64,000 nucleotides of DNA from Sphingomonadales bacterium 39-57-19 (lineage in GTDB: Bacteria; Pseudomonadota; Alphaproteobacteria; Sphingomonadales; Sphingomonadaceae). Of this stretch, positions 27,945 to 36,222 are shown piece by piece. The stretch's first letter is position 1. Each line of letters begins with the position of its first letter. A program made the position numbers and the translations under genes. The notes under the pieces are model-generated. The model was not told the DNA's origin. It saw nothing but the letters and a program-made list of their open reading frames with translations, and searched no databases. The stretch is from NCBI GenBank assembly GCA_002282385.1, contig NCJG01000001.1:186001-250000 (forward strand), written 5' to 3'.

Positions 27945-28112
27945 ATGCTGAGCGATAGCCTGACCGGATTTTGCAACCGCATCGGTTTTGAAGAGCAGTT
28001 GCTCCGTCGCCTTGGCTGTTCCGTTGGGCAGGACTATTATTATGCGCGGCCTTTGTCTGAAGATGCGGCTTATGCCTTTTTGGCCGCTGACATCGCTGCC
28101 TCGACAAGCTGA
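27945..28112 (+). pseudogene. Collapsed GGDEF-EAL protein remnant (55 codons)
   Basis: A short open frame encodes the first conserved motif of a GGDEF domain (DSLTGFCNRIGFEEQLLRRL; compare D-x-LTG-x-x-NR-x-x-F) joined directly to the last motif of an EAL domain (LGCSVGQDYYYARPL; compare LGC-x-x-x-Q-G-Y-x-x-x-x-P). Everything between, including the GGDEF and EAL active sites, is missing, so the simplest history is one internal deletion of a diguanylate cyclase/phosphodiesterase gene. There is an in-frame stop at 27933 just upstream and no clear ribosome site. The tail overlaps the convergent cca gene by 43 bases. It is probably not functional. Confidence 0.7.
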
Positions 28113-29299
28113 AGCGCCAATTCGGACTGGCGGTCCGAAACCGGGAAATCTTCGGCTACCCAGATAGCTTCGAGTTCTTGCAAGGTTTTTGCCACGAGTG
28201 GACCAGCGGGCAATCCCATTTTGATTAGATCGCCGCCTTTGATGTACATGAAGGGGCTATCCCAATTGTCCAAGCGCGCCAGACATAACGGCAGGGCATT
28301 GTCGTCGGCAAATAACATGGCGACGTCGCGCGCGGTGTCGTTATCAAAACGATAAGCGATGGCGCGGATATTGCCCTCAGTCGGCGCGCCAGCGTTCAAC
28401 CGGTTGGCGAGATTCTCCCGCATTTTGTTCGACAGCTTTAGCCGTGCTGCCACTTTGTCGACCGCGACCGGGTCCGTCACCAATATGCTGAGAAACCGGG
28501 CAGGGAGCGAGAGCGGTTGATTGAGCAACTGCTCCCTGCGCACAAGCCGCTGCAATCGATCATGCGCATCGCTGCAAAGCTCGGGAAGAAACGGTGCGAA
28601 AATAGCATTTTCGATCATGAGGCCGACAGACGCGGCTGGATTTTTGAGCGACAGCAACCGGGCAAGTTCCTGCGCAATGCGCTCGCGTGACAGCGCCGTC
28701 AGCCCGTGCGCACCTTGCGCGCAGGCATGGATTGCGTCCGCGTTCACCGGACCGCTGCCAAATCGGGCAAGGAAGCGGAAATACCGCAATATCCGCAGGA
28801 AATCCTCGGCGATCCGCTGCGCCGCGTCGCCGATGAAGCGCAGGCAGCCGTTTTCGAGATCGGTTAAACCGCCGAAATAATCGAAAACCTCTCTTGTTTG
28901 TGGGTCGGCATATAGCGCGTTGATCGTGAAATCCCGCCGTGCGGCATCTTCCCGCCAATCGGTTGCGAAAGCCACCGTCGCGCGCCGACCATCGGTGGAG
29001 ACATCGCGGCGTAATGTGGTGATTTCGTAATTCTTGCCGTCCACGACCGCAGTAATTGTGCCGTGGTCCAGCCCCGTGGGCACGGCTTTGACGCCGCCCG
29101 CTTCCAATCGGTCCATAACGGTTTCGGGCAACAATGCGGTGGCAATATCAACGTCTGAAACGGGCAACCCCAACAATGTGTCGCGCACAGCGCCGCCGAC
29201 ATATCGGGGGCCACCATAAGAATCTGCGAGCAGCGCCAGCACCTTTTGTAAGCCCGCGGCCTGTTGCCATTCGGCGTGCGGAAGCTGTGCCGCAATCAT
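28070..29299 (-). CDS. cca: CCA tRNA nucleotidyltransferase / poly(A) polymerase family
   Basis: The 409-residue class II nucleotidyltransferase should add or repair the CCA end of tRNA. YVGGAVRDTLLG and the catalytic DVDIAT carboxylates are at the N-terminus, RRDFTINALYADP and the FLRILRYFRFLARF neck helix follow. The start at 29299 overlaps the NUDIX stop (ATGA) and is preferred to an ATG at 29365 that would run through that gene. In Alphaproteobacteria this NUDIX-cca pair is common. The C-terminal HD-like region of longer enzymes is absent. Confidence 0.9.
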   Translation of the reverse strand: MIAAQLPHAEWQQAAGLQKVLALLADSYGGPRYVGGAVRDTLLGLPVSDVDIATALLPETVMDRLEAGGVKAVPTGLDHGTITAVVDGKNYEITTLRRDVSTDGRRATVAFATDWREDAARRDFTINALYADPQTREVFDYFGGLTDLENGCLRFIGDAAQRIAEDFLRILRYFRFLARFGSGPVNADAIHACAQGAHGLTALSRERIAQELARLLSLKNPAASVGLMIENAIFAPFLPELCSDAHDRLQRLVRREQLLNQPLSLPARFLSILVTDPVAVDKVAARLKLSNKMRENLANRLNAGAPTEGNIRAIAYRFDNDTARDVAMLFADDNALPLCLARLDNWDSPFMYIKGGDLIKMGLPAGPLVAKTLQELEAIWVAEDFPVSDRQSELALQLVEAAMSAAKKA

Positions 29300-29871
29300 G
29301 CCAGCCGCCGTACCAGATTGGCGATTATCCCCGCCGTTACGCCCCATATCCGCCGTTCGCCCCATTGCATGTCGTAATAGCTACGCTGCTGCCCATTCCA
29401 GTTGGCCTCTTTCTTGATGGAATTGGCAGGATCAAGCAGAAACGCAAGCGGGACTTCAAACCAGTCTTCCACCTCTTGCGGGTTGGGCTTAAGCTCAAGG
29501 TCGGGTGGAATGATGCCAACAACGGGTGCAATGCTGTATCCGCTGCCTGAATAATAAGTGTCGGCCACACCGATAACCTCGACGCGGGCTGGCGGTATGT
29601 TCAGTTCCTCTTCCGCCTCACGCAATGCGGCAAAGATAGAACTTTCGTCGCTGTCATCAACCTTGCCGCCGGGAAATGCGACTTGGCCAGCATGGCTGCG
29701 CAGCCATGTCGGGCGCTGGGTGAGAATAACGCCCGGTTCGGCGCGGTCGGTTATCGGGATTAGGACGGCAGCGGCACGATGTTGAACCGTGTCACCCAAG
29801 TAGCGCTCATCCTCAATCTCGATATCCAGCGCGGGGTCTAGCGCCTGATGTATGCGATGCCGCCAACTCAT
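29296..29871 (-). CDS. NUDIX hydrolase, CoA pyrophosphatase type
   Basis: The 191-residue enzyme probably hydrolyses coenzyme A or its derivatives to 3',5'-ADP and phosphopantetheine. The CoA-specific motif ILTQRPTWLRSHAGQVAFPGG is described here by its ends: LTQR at about residue 50 and HAGQVAFPGG at 60-69. It runs straight into the Nudix box with REAEEEL at 84-90. It sits between the DUF1285 gene and cca, overlapping both by 4 bases, so the three form one unit. Confidence 0.88.
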   Translation of the reverse strand: MSWRHRIHQALDPALDIEIEDERYLGDTVQHRAAAVLIPITDRAEPGVILTQRPTWLRSHAGQVAFPGGKVDDSDESSIFAALREAEEELNIPPARVEVIGVADTYYSGSGYSIAPVVGIIPPDLELKPNPQEVEDWFEVPLAFLLDPANSIKKEANWNGQQRSYYDMQWGERRIWGVTAGIIANLVRRLA

Positions 29872-30419
29872 GCAGGCGCCATCAAGCTGAATTGCGCACC
29901 TTTGCTGCAGATGCTGACGCCTTCGGGGTCTTCGGCAAGCGCAAGGTTGGCAAGTTCATAATAAACGGGCCGTGCGAGCTTTGCCCAAAGTCCGCCGCGC
30001 ACATGCAAATAGGGCAGGCCATTGCGCATTTCGATGGCGTGGTCGGCATCTGCAAAGACCAGATCGTCGCTGTTCAATCGGAACGCGAGGGTCCTATCTT
30101 TGCCTTCGCCTTCACTTTGCAGTTCAACCGCAATGAACGGCGCATCATCGACCGCGATGGTCAGCTTTTGTTGCGGTGTGACAAGCCAGTGCTTTCCATC
30201 GGCGTCACATAACAACAAGCTCGAAAAAGCGCGGACCATTGCGGGACGCTTGATCTCACCGCCCTGATGATACCATTTGCCATCGGCAGCGATACGCATC
30301 TCGCTGTCGCCTGTTTGTTCAGGTGCCCAGCTTTCGACCGGCGGCAGTTTTCGTGCCGCCACAAGTTCGGCAATGTCCGAAAGGCTCAGTTTCGCAAGAT
30401 CAGGGGCTTCGTAAGGCAT
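29868..30419 (-). CDS. DUF1285 family protein
   Basis: A 183-residue soluble protein of the DUF1285 family, recognised by the N-terminal DSEMRIAADGKWYHQGGEIKRPAMVRAFSSLL pattern (WYHQGG at about residues 49-54) and the later DLVFADADHAIEM and LHVRGGLWAKLARPVYYEL segments. The family has a solved two-domain beta fold but no settled function. It is the first gene of the DUF1285-NUDIX-cca unit and overlaps the NUDIX gene by 4 bases. No signal peptide or membrane segment is present. Confidence 0.82.
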   Translation of the reverse strand: MPYEAPDLAKLSLSDIAELVAARKLPPVESWAPEQTGDSEMRIAADGKWYHQGGEIKRPAMVRAFSSLLLCDADGKHWLVTPQQKLTIAVDDAPFIAVELQSEGEGKDRTLAFRLNSDDLVFADADHAIEMRNGLPYLHVRGGLWAKLARPVYYELANLALAEDPEGVSICSKGAQFSLMAPA

Positions 30420-30457
30420 AGGCTGGCGATACGGCTAAAGCGGACGGTCGTCAAAGC

Positions 30458-30937
30458 TTAGTCGGCTGGACCGAGCGCGCCATGTTCCGGCAAGGCCAGC
30501 ATTGCCGGGTTGCGCAGCAACAGTCGGCGCGGTTCCCAAGGGCCCGGCAAAGTCCAACCCGATGTGCCTTCAGCGGTAAATCCAAACCGCCCATAATATT
30601 CAGGGTCGCCAATCATCACCATCGACGCATCGTCCGGCTGCATTGCGTCGAGCATGAGCTGCATAAGACGTGTCCCAATGCCGGCGTTCTGACGATGACT
30701 GGCGACCGCGACTGGGCCGACCAAAACTAACGCCGCGTTGCCGACGCGTATCGGCCAACATTGGATGCTTCCGACAAGCTCGTCGCCGTCCAAGATGCCG
30801 AGCGACAAATGGCCAATCGCGCGCATGCCCTTGCGCAGAAGATAGGCGGTGCGTTGATGGCGGTCGAGACCAAAGGCGTCATCCAGCAGCGCGTCTACAA
30901 CGCTATCGGCAAGGCTTGAGAGTGCCGTTGCGTGCAT
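30458..30937 (-). CDS. GNAT-family N-acetyltransferase (YhbS-like)
   Basis: A 159-residue acetyltransferase. The acetyl-CoA site lies in VAVASHRQNAGIGTRLMQ (QNAGIG), and VMIGDPEYYGRFGF is the YhbS-type C-terminal motif. I start it at 30937 (MHATALSSLAD), where family similarity begins; the open frame extends to an ATG at 31000 and the ribosome sites are poor for both. Target unknown. It is 38 bases upstream of the DUF1285 gene on the same strand and might belong to that unit. Confidence 0.8.
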   Translation of the reverse strand: MHATALSSLADSVVDALLDDAFGLDRHQRTAYLLRKGMRAIGHLSLGILDGDELVGSIQCWPIRVGNAALVLVGPVAVASHRQNAGIGTRLMQLMLDAMQPDDASMVMIGDPEYYGRFGFTAEGTSGWTLPGPWEPRRLLLRNPAMLALPEHGALGPAD

Positions 30938-31110
30938 GATTAATCGCACGAGGGGGATGTTGGACGAAACATATGCGGCCCCTGTCATTGAAGCCAGCAT
31001 TTGTCCAATCGATTATCGATGGTTTTGTGATGTAATCTTGGAAAATTGCGTTTGTCTGGAACATCGTTTAACCTGCGCCCGTTAGAAAATGCTGGGCAGG
31101 AGACAATTTG

Positions 31111-31968
31111 GTGAACGAGCAAGATATCCCTCATGAGACCATGAATGCGCAAGCATCTCCGGCGTCCCCGCAGCAGGCTGAGCCTGTTCTTAAGAAGATC
31201 GACTATTGGGGCTATATTGTCTTAGCCGCTGGCGTTGGCGCGCTCTTTTGGGGCCTTGTCTCTGCCGTTGGAACCGGTTGGGGTTATTGGGAATATACGT
31301 CCGGATTAAAGGGCGTGGCCGGGGCGTTTTTGCTGGGCCTTGGCGCGATATTGATCGGCGCAGTGCAAGGCTGGCGCGTGCGTAAGGCCATAAACCCGCC
31401 GCCGCGTGCGCGTCGATGGGTCGGTATGGGTGTTGCGCTTGCATATGTTGCGTGGGTGGGAACGTTTTTGATCGCGGCCTTAACCGTGCCGGCGATCCAC
31501 GATGTCTCAACGGATTTAGCAGACCCGCCGGCATTTCAGACCTTGGCATTGCGCGCCGACAACCTCGACAATATTCCGGGCGCTGATGATGCAGATATGA
31601 GGGGCCTCACGCCGCTGCAACGTTGGGCGGTTGTGCATCAAAAAGCTTATGGCGATATTCGCTCGGTCCGCAGCAATGAACCGGTTCCCATGGTCATCGC
31701 CAAGGCGGAACGCCTCGCCAAAGCGCGTGGTTGGGACGTTGCGGTGTCCTTACCTGAAGAAGGGCGCTTTGAGGCTACCGAGACCAGCGCGTTCTTTCAG
31801 TTTAAGGATGATGTGGTGCTGCGCGTTCGTCCATCTGAAACCGGCGAGGGCAGCATTGTTGATATGCGATCGGTCAGCCGGGTTGGGGTCAGCGATCTGG
31901 GTATGAATGCGAAACGCGTTCGCGCGTTTCTTGCGGACCTAACAGGAACAGTAACGGCGGCGCCTTAA
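31111..31968 (+). CDS. DUF1499 membrane protein
   Basis: About 285 residues. Three hydrophobic segments lie in the N-terminal half (about 34-55, 66-88 and 103-126), followed by a DUF1499 domain at about 150-280 containing HQKAYGDIRSVRSN and a terminal RVRAFLADL. GGAG at 31099-31102 fits the GTG at 31111 (spacing 8) better than the TTG one codon earlier. DUF1499 has no established biochemical role. It stands alone between the GNAT gene (divergent) and a convergent sugar-dehydrogenase-like gene. Confidence 0.8.
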   Translation: MNEQDIPHETMNAQASPASPQQAEPVLKKIDYWGYIVLAAGVGALFWGLVSAVGTGWGYWEYTSGLKGVAGAFLLGLGAILIGAVQGWRVRKAINPPPRARRWVGMGVALAYVAWVGTFLIAALTVPAIHDVSTDLADPPAFQTLALRADNLDNIPGADDADMRGLTPLQRWAVVHQKAYGDIRSVRSNEPVPMVIAKAERLAKARGWDVAVSLPEEGRFEATETSAFFQFKDDVVLRVRPSETGEGSIVDMRSVSRVGVSDLGMNAKRVRAFLADLTGTVTAAP

Positions 31969-31983
31969 GCGCCGCCGCACGGT

Positions 31984-33117
31984 TTATTTCTTTGGGGTAA
32001 GCTTCAACAGGCGGCCCTGCGATCCGGCACGCTCGTCTTCCAGCAGCCAGATTGCGCCGTCTGGACCCTGTTCGACTTCACGAATGCGGGCGTCCATATT
32101 CCATTGGTCAGCCTTGGTCGCGTTCTCGCCGTCCAGTTTTACGCGGACCAACGCTTTTGCGCCAAGGCCGCCGATAAATGCGCTGCCTTTCCAATCCTTG
32201 AACATATTGCCCGAATAAATCATCAGGCCGCCGGGTGAAATGGCCGGGTTCCAGAAAACCTTCGGGGCTTCAAAACCATCGCCCGCCGAATGGTCGGGGA
32301 TGTCCCGGCCGTCATAATGATCGCCGTTGGACACGATGGGATAGCCATAATTGGCAGCCTTCTTGACAAGGTTTAGCTCGTCGCCACCTGCAGGTCCCAT
32401 TTCCTGATTCCACAAACGCCCCTGCGCATCAAAGGCGATGCCCAGCGGATTGCGGTGGCCATAGGACCAGATTTGCGATTTCACGCGCCCTTGGTCGTAA
32501 AAGGGATTGTCCGATGGCACCATGCCGCCATCGGTCAGACGGACGATCTTGCCAAGATTTTGGTTGAGATCTTGGGCAGGGTCGAATTTCTGGCGGTCAC
32601 CGCTGCTGATGTACAACATACCGTCCGGTCCAAATGCCAAACGGTGCCCGAAGTGCCCTTGGCCTGAAACTTTTGGTTCCTGACGCCAGATCACCTGAAC
32701 GTCGGATAAAGTCGGCGTGTTTCCTGAAACATTAAGCTTGCCGCGCGCGACAGCGGCGCCAAACCCGCCTTCGCCTGCTTCAGCAAAGCTGATGTAAACG
32801 AACTTGTTATTCGCAAAGTCGGGATGGAGAATGACATCACCCAAGCCGCCTTGTCCGCCATAGGCCACTGCGGGTACGCCCGTGACGTCGACAGCGGCGC
32901 TGTCCTTTTTCCAAAGCTTCAGCTTACCCTTCTTCTCCGTCACCAGCGCATATGGCGTGCCGGGAACGAATGTCATCGCCCAAGGCTCTTCAAAGTCCGC
33001 CATCACCGTGACATCGAACGGTTGCGATGCACTATCGGTGGGCGCGGCATCGCTCACGGATGGCTGGCAGGCCGCTGCCAAAAAAGACGCGCCAATTAGG
33101 AATGATAATTTCGACAT
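31984..33117 (-). CDS. PQQ-dependent sugar dehydrogenase-like lipoprotein
   Basis: A 377-residue exported protein of the glucose/sorbosone dehydrogenase (soluble GDH/YliI) beta-propeller family. The first 17 residues form a lipoprotein signal (FLAAAC). QGHFGHRLAFGPDGMLYISSGDR is described by its motif HFGHRLAFGPDG, and YGHRNPLGIAFD, EMGPAGGDELN are the family signatures. It probably oxidises an aldose at the periplasmic face using PQQ. The ATG at 33117 has GAGGAG 9 bases upstream, better than the ATG at 33177. It is divergent from rimP, and a perfect inverted repeat lies between them. Confidence 0.85.
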   Translation of the reverse strand: MSKLSFLIGASFLAAACQPSVSDAAPTDSASQPFDVTVMADFEEPWAMTFVPGTPYALVTEKKGKLKLWKKDSAAVDVTGVPAVAYGGQGGLGDVILHPDFANNKFVYISFAEAGEGGFGAAVARGKLNVSGNTPTLSDVQVIWRQEPKVSGQGHFGHRLAFGPDGMLYISSGDRQKFDPAQDLNQNLGKIVRLTDGGMVPSDNPFYDQGRVKSQIWSYGHRNPLGIAFDAQGRLWNQEMGPAGGDELNLVKKAANYGYPIVSNGDHYDGRDIPDHSAGDGFEAPKVFWNPAISPGGLMIYSGNMFKDWKGSAFIGGLGAKALVRVKLDGENATKADQWNMDARIREVEQGPDGAIWLLEDERAGSQGRLLKLTPKK

Positions 33118-33168
33118 GTATAAGTGCTCCTCAAATAACCGCTTATCGCAGTTGGGTACTGACGGGTG

Positions 33169-33191
33169 TATATGCAAGAGGCTTGCATATA
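33169..33191. promoter_or_regulatory. Perfect 10-bp inverted repeat, candidate operator
   Basis: TATATGCAAG (33169-33178), AGG, CTTGCATATA (33182-33191). The repeat has no T-run and lies in the divergent gap between the sugar-dehydrogenase gene and rimP, overlapping the predicted -35 box of rimP. It looks like a dimeric regulator site, but the binding protein is unknown. Confidence 0.55.
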
Positions 33192-33211
33192 AGAGAGTTC
33201 GGCGCTATACG
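33183..33211 (+). promoter_or_regulatory. Predicted sigma70-type promoter of the rimP-nusA-infB operon
   Basis: TTGCAT at 33183-33188 and TATACG at 33206-33211 are separated by 17 bases, about 94 bases before the rimP start. The -35 box lies inside the right arm of the inverted repeat. Confidence 0.5.
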
Positions 33212-33304
33212 GCTGTCATCCTTACATTGTGAGAACTTGGAAGGGCTAGCGCCACTAGGTGCTGGCAGCCAGAAGCTTTGCATGTCGTATAAGAAAGACT
33301 GAAT

Positions 33305-33865
33305 TTGCCTGATTTGGATAAACTGACCGCGTTGATCGCACCCGAAGCAGAAGCGCTCGGCTTTGCGCTGGTGCGTGTCGCGTGGTTTGAAACCGGCGGG
33401 CAGGGCAGCGATGAGCCAACTTTGCAGGTGATGGCCGAGCGCCCCGATACGCGGCAGCTTGGTATCGATGACTGTGCGGCGTTGTCGCACCGTATATCCG
33501 ACAAATTTGACGAGCTTGACCCAATTGTCGAAGCGTACAGGCTTGAGGTTAGCTCGCCCGGCATCGACCGGCCATTGACCCGCCTTGCCGATTTTACCGA
33601 CTGGGCAGGCCATGAGGTTAAGGTTGAGCTGGCCGAACCAATGGATGGCCGCAAGAATATCCGTGGCGATATTGTTGGCGTCGACGGTGACAATGTTCAT
33701 GTCGATGACCGCAAATCCGGACGACTGACATTCGCCTTTTCCAATATGGGCAGCGCCAAGCTGCTCTTGACAGACCGCCTTATTGCGTCGACTGCCCCCA
33801 TCAACAGCGATGGTGCCGACGAAGTTGAGGCAGACCCCATTCACGACGAAGCACAGGAAGACTAA
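33305..33865 (+). CDS. rimP: Ribosome maturation factor RimP
   Basis: The 186-residue product assists 30S subunit maturation. The N-terminal alpha/beta domain contains EALGFALVRVAW and RLEVSSPGIDRPLTR, the diagnostic RimP motif; the C-terminal SH3-like domain follows from about residue 95. The frame starts at a TTG at 33305; no ATG fits the conserved N-terminus. It is the first gene of the rimP-nusA-ylxR-infB-rbfA series and ends 4 bases before the nusA start. Confidence 0.93.
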   Translation: MPDLDKLTALIAPEAEALGFALVRVAWFETGGQGSDEPTLQVMAERPDTRQLGIDDCAALSHRISDKFDELDPIVEAYRLEVSSPGIDRPLTRLADFTDWAGHEVKVELAEPMDGRKNIRGDIVGVDGDNVHVDDRKSGRLTFAFSNMGSAKLLLTDRLIASTAPINSDGADEVEADPIHDEAQED

Positions 33866-33869
33866 GAAC

Positions 33870-35513
33870 ATGGCTAACACGATTGCCGCGAACAAGGCTG
33901 AATTGCTTGCAATTGCCAATGCGGTTGCTGCCGAAAAGATGATCGACAAGGCTATTGTCATTGAGGCGTTGGAAGAAGCCATCCAGCGCGCTGCCCGTGC
34001 ACGTTATGGCGCAGAAAATGACATTCGCGCGAAACTGGATACGCAGACTGGCGATCTTCGCCTGTGGCGCGTTGTGGAAGTTGTTGAAGACGTCGAAGAT
34101 TACTTCAAGCAAGTCGACCTGAAGCAGGCAGACAAGTTGCAAAAGGGCGCCGTTGTTGGCGACTTTATCGTCGATCCGCTGCCAGCTGTTGATCTGGGCC
34201 GTATCGATGCGCAGTCCGCAAAGCAGGTTATCTTCCAAAAGGTGCGCGATGCAGAGCGCGAGCGTCAGTTTGAAGAGTTTAAGGACCGTACCGGTGAAAT
34301 TATCACTGGCGTCGTAAAGTCGGTTGAGTTCGGCCATGTTGTTGTCGACCTTGGCCGTGCTGAAGGCGTTATCCGCCGTGACCAGCAAATTCCGCGTGAA
34401 GTTGTCCGTGGTGGCGACCGCGTCCGGGCGCTGATCATGAAAGTGCAGCGCGAAAATCGTGGCCCGCAAATCCTGTTGAGCCGTGCGCATCCTGACTTCA
34501 TGAAAAAGCTGTTTGCGCAGGAAGTTCCTGAAATTTACGACGGCGTCATCGAAATCAAGGCCGCCGCACGTGACCCCGGCAGCCGCGCCAAAATTGGTGT
34601 TATTAGCCACGACAGCAGCATCGATCCCGTCGGCGCATGCGTCGGTATGAAGGGCAGCCGCGTTCAGGCCGTCGTTCAGGAAATGCAGGGCGAGAAAATC
34701 GACATCATTCCATGGTCGGAAGATACAGCGACGTTCATCGTGAACGCGCTGCAGCCTGCGACCGTGAGCCGCGTTGTCATCGACGAAGAAGAAGGCCGCA
34801 TCGAAGTTGTCGTTCCTGACGATCAGTTGAGCCTTGCCATTGGCCGTCGTGGCCAGAACGTCCGTTTGGCCTCGCAGCTGACCGGCCGTGGCATCGACAT
34901 CATGACCGAAGCGGAATCGAGCGAAAAGCGTCAGAAGGAATTCGTTGAGCGTTCCGAAATGTTCCAGCAAGAGCTGGATGTGGACGAAACCTTGGCGCAG
35001 CTTCTGGTTGCTGAAGGCTTTAGCGAGCTTGAAGAAGTCGCTTATGTCGATCCGTCTGAAATCGCTGCCATCGAAGGCTTTGACGAAGGTCTGGCGGAAG
35101 AGCTTCAGAGCCGCGCACAAGAGGCGCTTGATCGCCGTGAGGAAGCCAACCGGACCGAACGCCGCGAACTGGGTGTTGAAGACGCACTTGCGGAACTCCC
35201 CATTCTGACAGAAGCGATGCTTGTTGTACTGGGCAAGGCCGGCATCAAGACACTTGATGATCTCGCTGACTTGGCGACCGACGAACTGATCCAAAAGGCA
35301 CGTGAGCCGCGCCGCAACGAACGTAGCGACCGCGAAATGCGTCGTAATCGTACGGAAGATAAGGCTGGCGTGTTGGCGGTGTTTGGATTGTCTGAAGAGC
35401 AGGGCAATGAAATCATCATGGCCGCACGCGCACACTGGTTCGAGGACGAAGACAGCGCGCCAGCTTCGGATATCATAGAGGAGGACGCGGTTGCAGCGGA
35501 CGACTCCCAATGA
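33870..35513 (+). CDS. nusA: Transcription termination/antitermination factor NusA
   Basis: The 547-residue protein binds RNA polymerase and nascent RNA. The N-terminal polymerase-binding domain (1-130), S1 domain (about 135-200, TGEIITGVVKSVEFGHVVVDLG region), KH1-KH2 (about 200-345, with DPVGACVGMKGSRVQ and IGRRGQNVRLA) and C-terminal helix-hairpin-helix/acidic repeats (about 360-530) occur in order. The ATG at 33870 starts the conserved sequence; the longer open frame from 33783 overlaps rimP and is not used. It overlaps the ylxR-like gene by 23 bases. Confidence 0.96.
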   Translation: MANTIAANKAELLAIANAVAAEKMIDKAIVIEALEEAIQRAARARYGAENDIRAKLDTQTGDLRLWRVVEVVEDVEDYFKQVDLKQADKLQKGAVVGDFIVDPLPAVDLGRIDAQSAKQVIFQKVRDAERERQFEEFKDRTGEIITGVVKSVEFGHVVVDLGRAEGVIRRDQQIPREVVRGGDRVRALIMKVQRENRGPQILLSRAHPDFMKKLFAQEVPEIYDGVIEIKAAARDPGSRAKIGVISHDSSIDPVGACVGMKGSRVQAVVQEMQGEKIDIIPWSEDTATFIVNALQPATVSRVVIDEEEGRIEVVVPDDQLSLAIGRRGQNVRLASQLTGRGIDIMTEAESSEKRQKEFVERSEMFQQELDVDETLAQLLVAEGFSELEEVAYVDPSEIAAIEGFDEGLAEELQSRAQEALDRREEANRTERRELGVEDALAELPILTEAMLVVLGKAGIKTLDDLADLATDELIQKAREPRRNERSDREMRRNRTEDKAGVLAVFGLSEEQGNEIIMAARAHWFEDEDSAPASDIIEEDAVAADDSQ

Positions 35514-36201
35514 GAACCGACACTCCCCAATAAGGAAGTGCATATTGTCAGGTGAGCATGGGACTCGTGCCCAGCTCATCCGGCTTGCCCTCGGCCCCGA
35601 TGGAAGCATCGCGCCTGATTTGTTCGCCAAGGCCCCCGGCCGTGGCGCGTGGATTGGCGTATCCGGCGCGGAGCTGACAAAGGCGCAGGAAAAGGGCAAG
35701 CTTGCCGGATTGCTGCGCCGCGCCTTCAAAACCGACAAGATTGACATCATTGATGACCTGAGCGGGCGCATTGATCGCGGGCTTGAAAAGGCTTTTCTCG
35801 ACCGGCTTGGGTTGGAAGCGCGGGCAGGGCACCTTATATTGGGTGCTGAGAAGATCGATTCTGCATCACGCAGCGGGCAGGTCCGTTTGCTTTTGCATGC
35901 GGCCGATGCCAGCGCCGACGGCAGTGGCAAGCGCGATCAGGCTTGGCGCGTTGGTGAAGATGCCGAAGGGACGGGCAAGGGTGGTTTGAAGCTGCCTGTC
36001 GACCGTGACGCATTGTCTGGAGCGCTTGGACGGTCAAATGCCGTTCATGTCGCATTGATTGACCAAAAAGCAGCGGACAGGGTGATGCATCATCTTGGAC
36101 GCTGGCTAAATTTCAAAGGATGCAGTAATGCGCCCCTCGATTCCGCAGCTTCGGTTGCGGACGTGCGGGGCCATATTTCTGACGTCTCCGCAATTGACTG
36201 A
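35491..36201 (+). CDS. YlxR-family (DUF448) RNA-binding protein with L7Ae-like C-terminal domain
   Basis: A 236-residue protein with an N-terminal YlxR domain (residues 12-90; RKCILSG and GRGAWIGV are conserved) and a longer C-terminal region (about 100-215) that resembles the L7Ae/ribosomal fold found in alphaproteobacterial fusions. The TTG at 35491 lies within the end of nusA and has a perfect GAGGAGG at 35478-35484, which decides this start. YlxR proteins are nucleoid/RNA-binding modulators of expression. It lies between nusA and infB as is usual. Confidence 0.85.
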   Translation: MQRTTPNENRHSPIRKCILSGEHGTRAQLIRLALGPDGSIAPDLFAKAPGRGAWIGVSGAELTKAQEKGKLAGLLRRAFKTDKIDIIDDLSGRIDRGLEKAFLDRLGLEARAGHLILGAEKIDSASRSGQVRLLLHAADASADGSGKRDQAWRVGEDAEGTGKGGLKLPVDRDALSGALGRSNAVHVALIDQKAADRVMHHLGRWLNFKGCSNAPLDSAASVADVRGHISDVSAID

Positions 36202-36222
36202 GTAAGGACGGGTTCTGTTTCG

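Noticed and set aside
33801..35930. A 709-codon open frame on the minus strand across nusA and the YlxR-like gene
   Set aside because: It lies fully antisense to well-conserved nusA and has low-complexity, Phe/Leu/Asp-rich content typical of a mirror frame; no ribosome site or family motif.
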